Origin: Paraburkholderia sp. PGU19
GTDB taxonomy: Bacteria > Pseudomonadota > Gammaproteobacteria > Burkholderiales > Burkholderiaceae
Direction of reading: 5' to 3'
Length of the DNA: 64,000 bases
Assembly (NCBI RefSeq): GCF_013426915.1
Contig: NZ_AP023181.1
Coordinates: forward strand, 1,736,001 to 1,800,000
Below the pieces are notes generated by a model. It was not told where the DNA came from, ran no database searches, and saw nothing but the letters and a program-made list of their open reading frames with translations. The translations under genes were made by a program, and so were the position numbers. Positions within the stretch are counted from its first letter, which is position 1, and each line of letters starts with the position of its first letter. Shown piece after piece: positions 63,306 to 64,000 of this stretch.

Positions 63306-63857
63306 ATGAATACAGCGCGCAGAATACGACTACCACCGCTCGCCCGAGCCAGATACGATGCGATGTCGCGACTGCTTCATTGGATAACCCTCGGGCTGCT
63401 CGTCGTACAGTTTATGTTGGGCTGGCTTATGCCAGAGACCAACGACGTGAAGGTGCCATCGGGCGTGATTGCCTGGCATATTGGAGTTGGGACGTCTCTC
63501 CTCGTGATAGTCGTGGCCTGGTGCGTCCGAGCCGTGACGCGTGAGGCGCCCGAACCTACTGACCAATCTTACTGTGTTCGAGCCATCGCATCAGTAGTGC
63601 ACATAGCGCTTTACGCGCTGTTGCTTCTCGTGCCGCTGCTCGGCTGGTTGAACGCGAGCGGCAGGGATTGGCCGGTTAAGATAGCTGGGACGTTGCACCT
63701 CCCGCAGATTGCCACGCCAGAATCACCCGGCGCATCTATCGGCGAGTGGCATAGCGCAAGCGCGACGATTCTTTTGGTGCTCATCGGGCTGCACGTCTTC
63801 GCCGTTCTCGTACATCAATTTGTATTAAAGGACCATCTGCTCGAGCGGATGCTGTAG
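63306..63857 (+). CDS. Cytochrome b561 family protein
   Basis: A 183-residue four-helix membrane cytochrome. Haem-ligand histidines are in 'SRLLHWITLGLLVVQF', 'VIAWHIGVGTSLLVIV' and 'GEWHSASATILLVLIGLHVF'. In this bacterial group it moves electrons from the quinol pool to a periplasmic acceptor or removes superoxide. ATG 63306 gives a short polar leader before 'RYDAMSRLLHW'. It ends the annotated part of the window. Confidence 0.92.
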   Translation: MNTARRIRLPPLARARYDAMSRLLHWITLGLLVVQFMLGWLMPETNDVKVPSGVIAWHIGVGTSLLVIVVAWCVRAVTREAPEPTDQSYCVRAIASVVHIALYALLLLVPLLGWLNASGRDWPVKIAGTLHLPQIATPESPGASIGEWHSASATILLVLIGLHVFAVLVHQFVLKDHLLERML

Positions 63858-63940
63858 TCCCGTGCTGGTTGACGTTCCCGTCACCAGATGAGCCGCTTCT
63901 ACAGACCTAAAGTAACCGTTCGCGGCGCAATATCATAAGC

Positions 63941-64000
63941 ATGCCTCAAGAACTGAAGCCTGCGGCCACTGTGACGACGCTGGCGCGACGTGAGGCATGC
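63941..64000 (+). CDS. Possible start of a gene cut by the window edge
   Basis: ATG 63941 opens a frame (MPQELKPAATVTTLARREAC) that runs past the window end. Only 20 codons are visible and no good ribosome site is seen, so this is weak. Confidence 0.3.
   Translation, partial: MPQELKPAATVTTLARREAC

Overview
The window looks like an accessory stretch of a Burkholderiaceae chromosome or megaplasmid, most likely Paraburkholderia or Caballeronia. This is an inference from high GC, GTG/TTG starts, several phasins (polyhydroxybutyrate granule proteins), a DUF3331-like protein, a PE-LIG-POL LigD, a PdxR/MocR regulator and many small 'Burkholderia-only' style genes. No rRNA, tRNA or CRISPR was seen.

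Layout. 0-14 kb is an ordinary, compact metabolic and stress region. It holds a winged-helix/NTPase regulator, a Tat-exported alpha/beta hydrolase next to DUF3331 and Ohr, a MocR regulator divergent from GNAT, azoreductase and AhpD-like genes, a small exported protein with an SDR and cupin operon, and a LysR regulator divergent from an amidohydrolase and aldo/keto reductase pair. 14-27 kb is loose and decayed: a frameshifted LysR gene, gene fragments, interspersed repeats, two units with DnaA-box-like pairs, and scattered small genes. 27-32 kb is a DnaJ-like gene split by an intact four-gene IS21-type element (28160-31582). The element is flanked by the 5-bp repeat CGTCA, and removing it restores the reading frame. 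32-48 kb holds ligD, a NadM-Nudix enzyme, two SDR genes, a SWIM-domain protein, a Uma2-type nuclease and many short unknown genes. 48-64 kb holds a MATE transporter, a phasin, a PII-like protein with a short T-loop, a chemoreceptor, a TetR regulator, a cold-shock protein, a cytochrome b561 and further short unknown genes.

The most striking property is duplication. Between about 9 and 63 kb at least ten short genes or segments occur two or three times, in different states of decay. Examples are a cupin (intact, frameshifted and 3' stub), a 195-bp segment with a broken response-regulator start, a 200-bp segment found beside two different genes, a zinc-ribbon gene with a fragment elsewhere, and several pairs of unknown proteins. 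One phasin gene (62197-62685) is a chimera whose 3' end was replaced by one of these segments. Another phasin survives only as a C-terminal remnant.

I found no clear multi-gene defence or biosynthetic system. The best candidates for undescribed biology are the small exported proteins ending in a CGHL..RCN.DS.H signature (9588-9836 and 32767-33090), the DnaA-box repeat pair near 22 kb, and the family of short paralogous genes.
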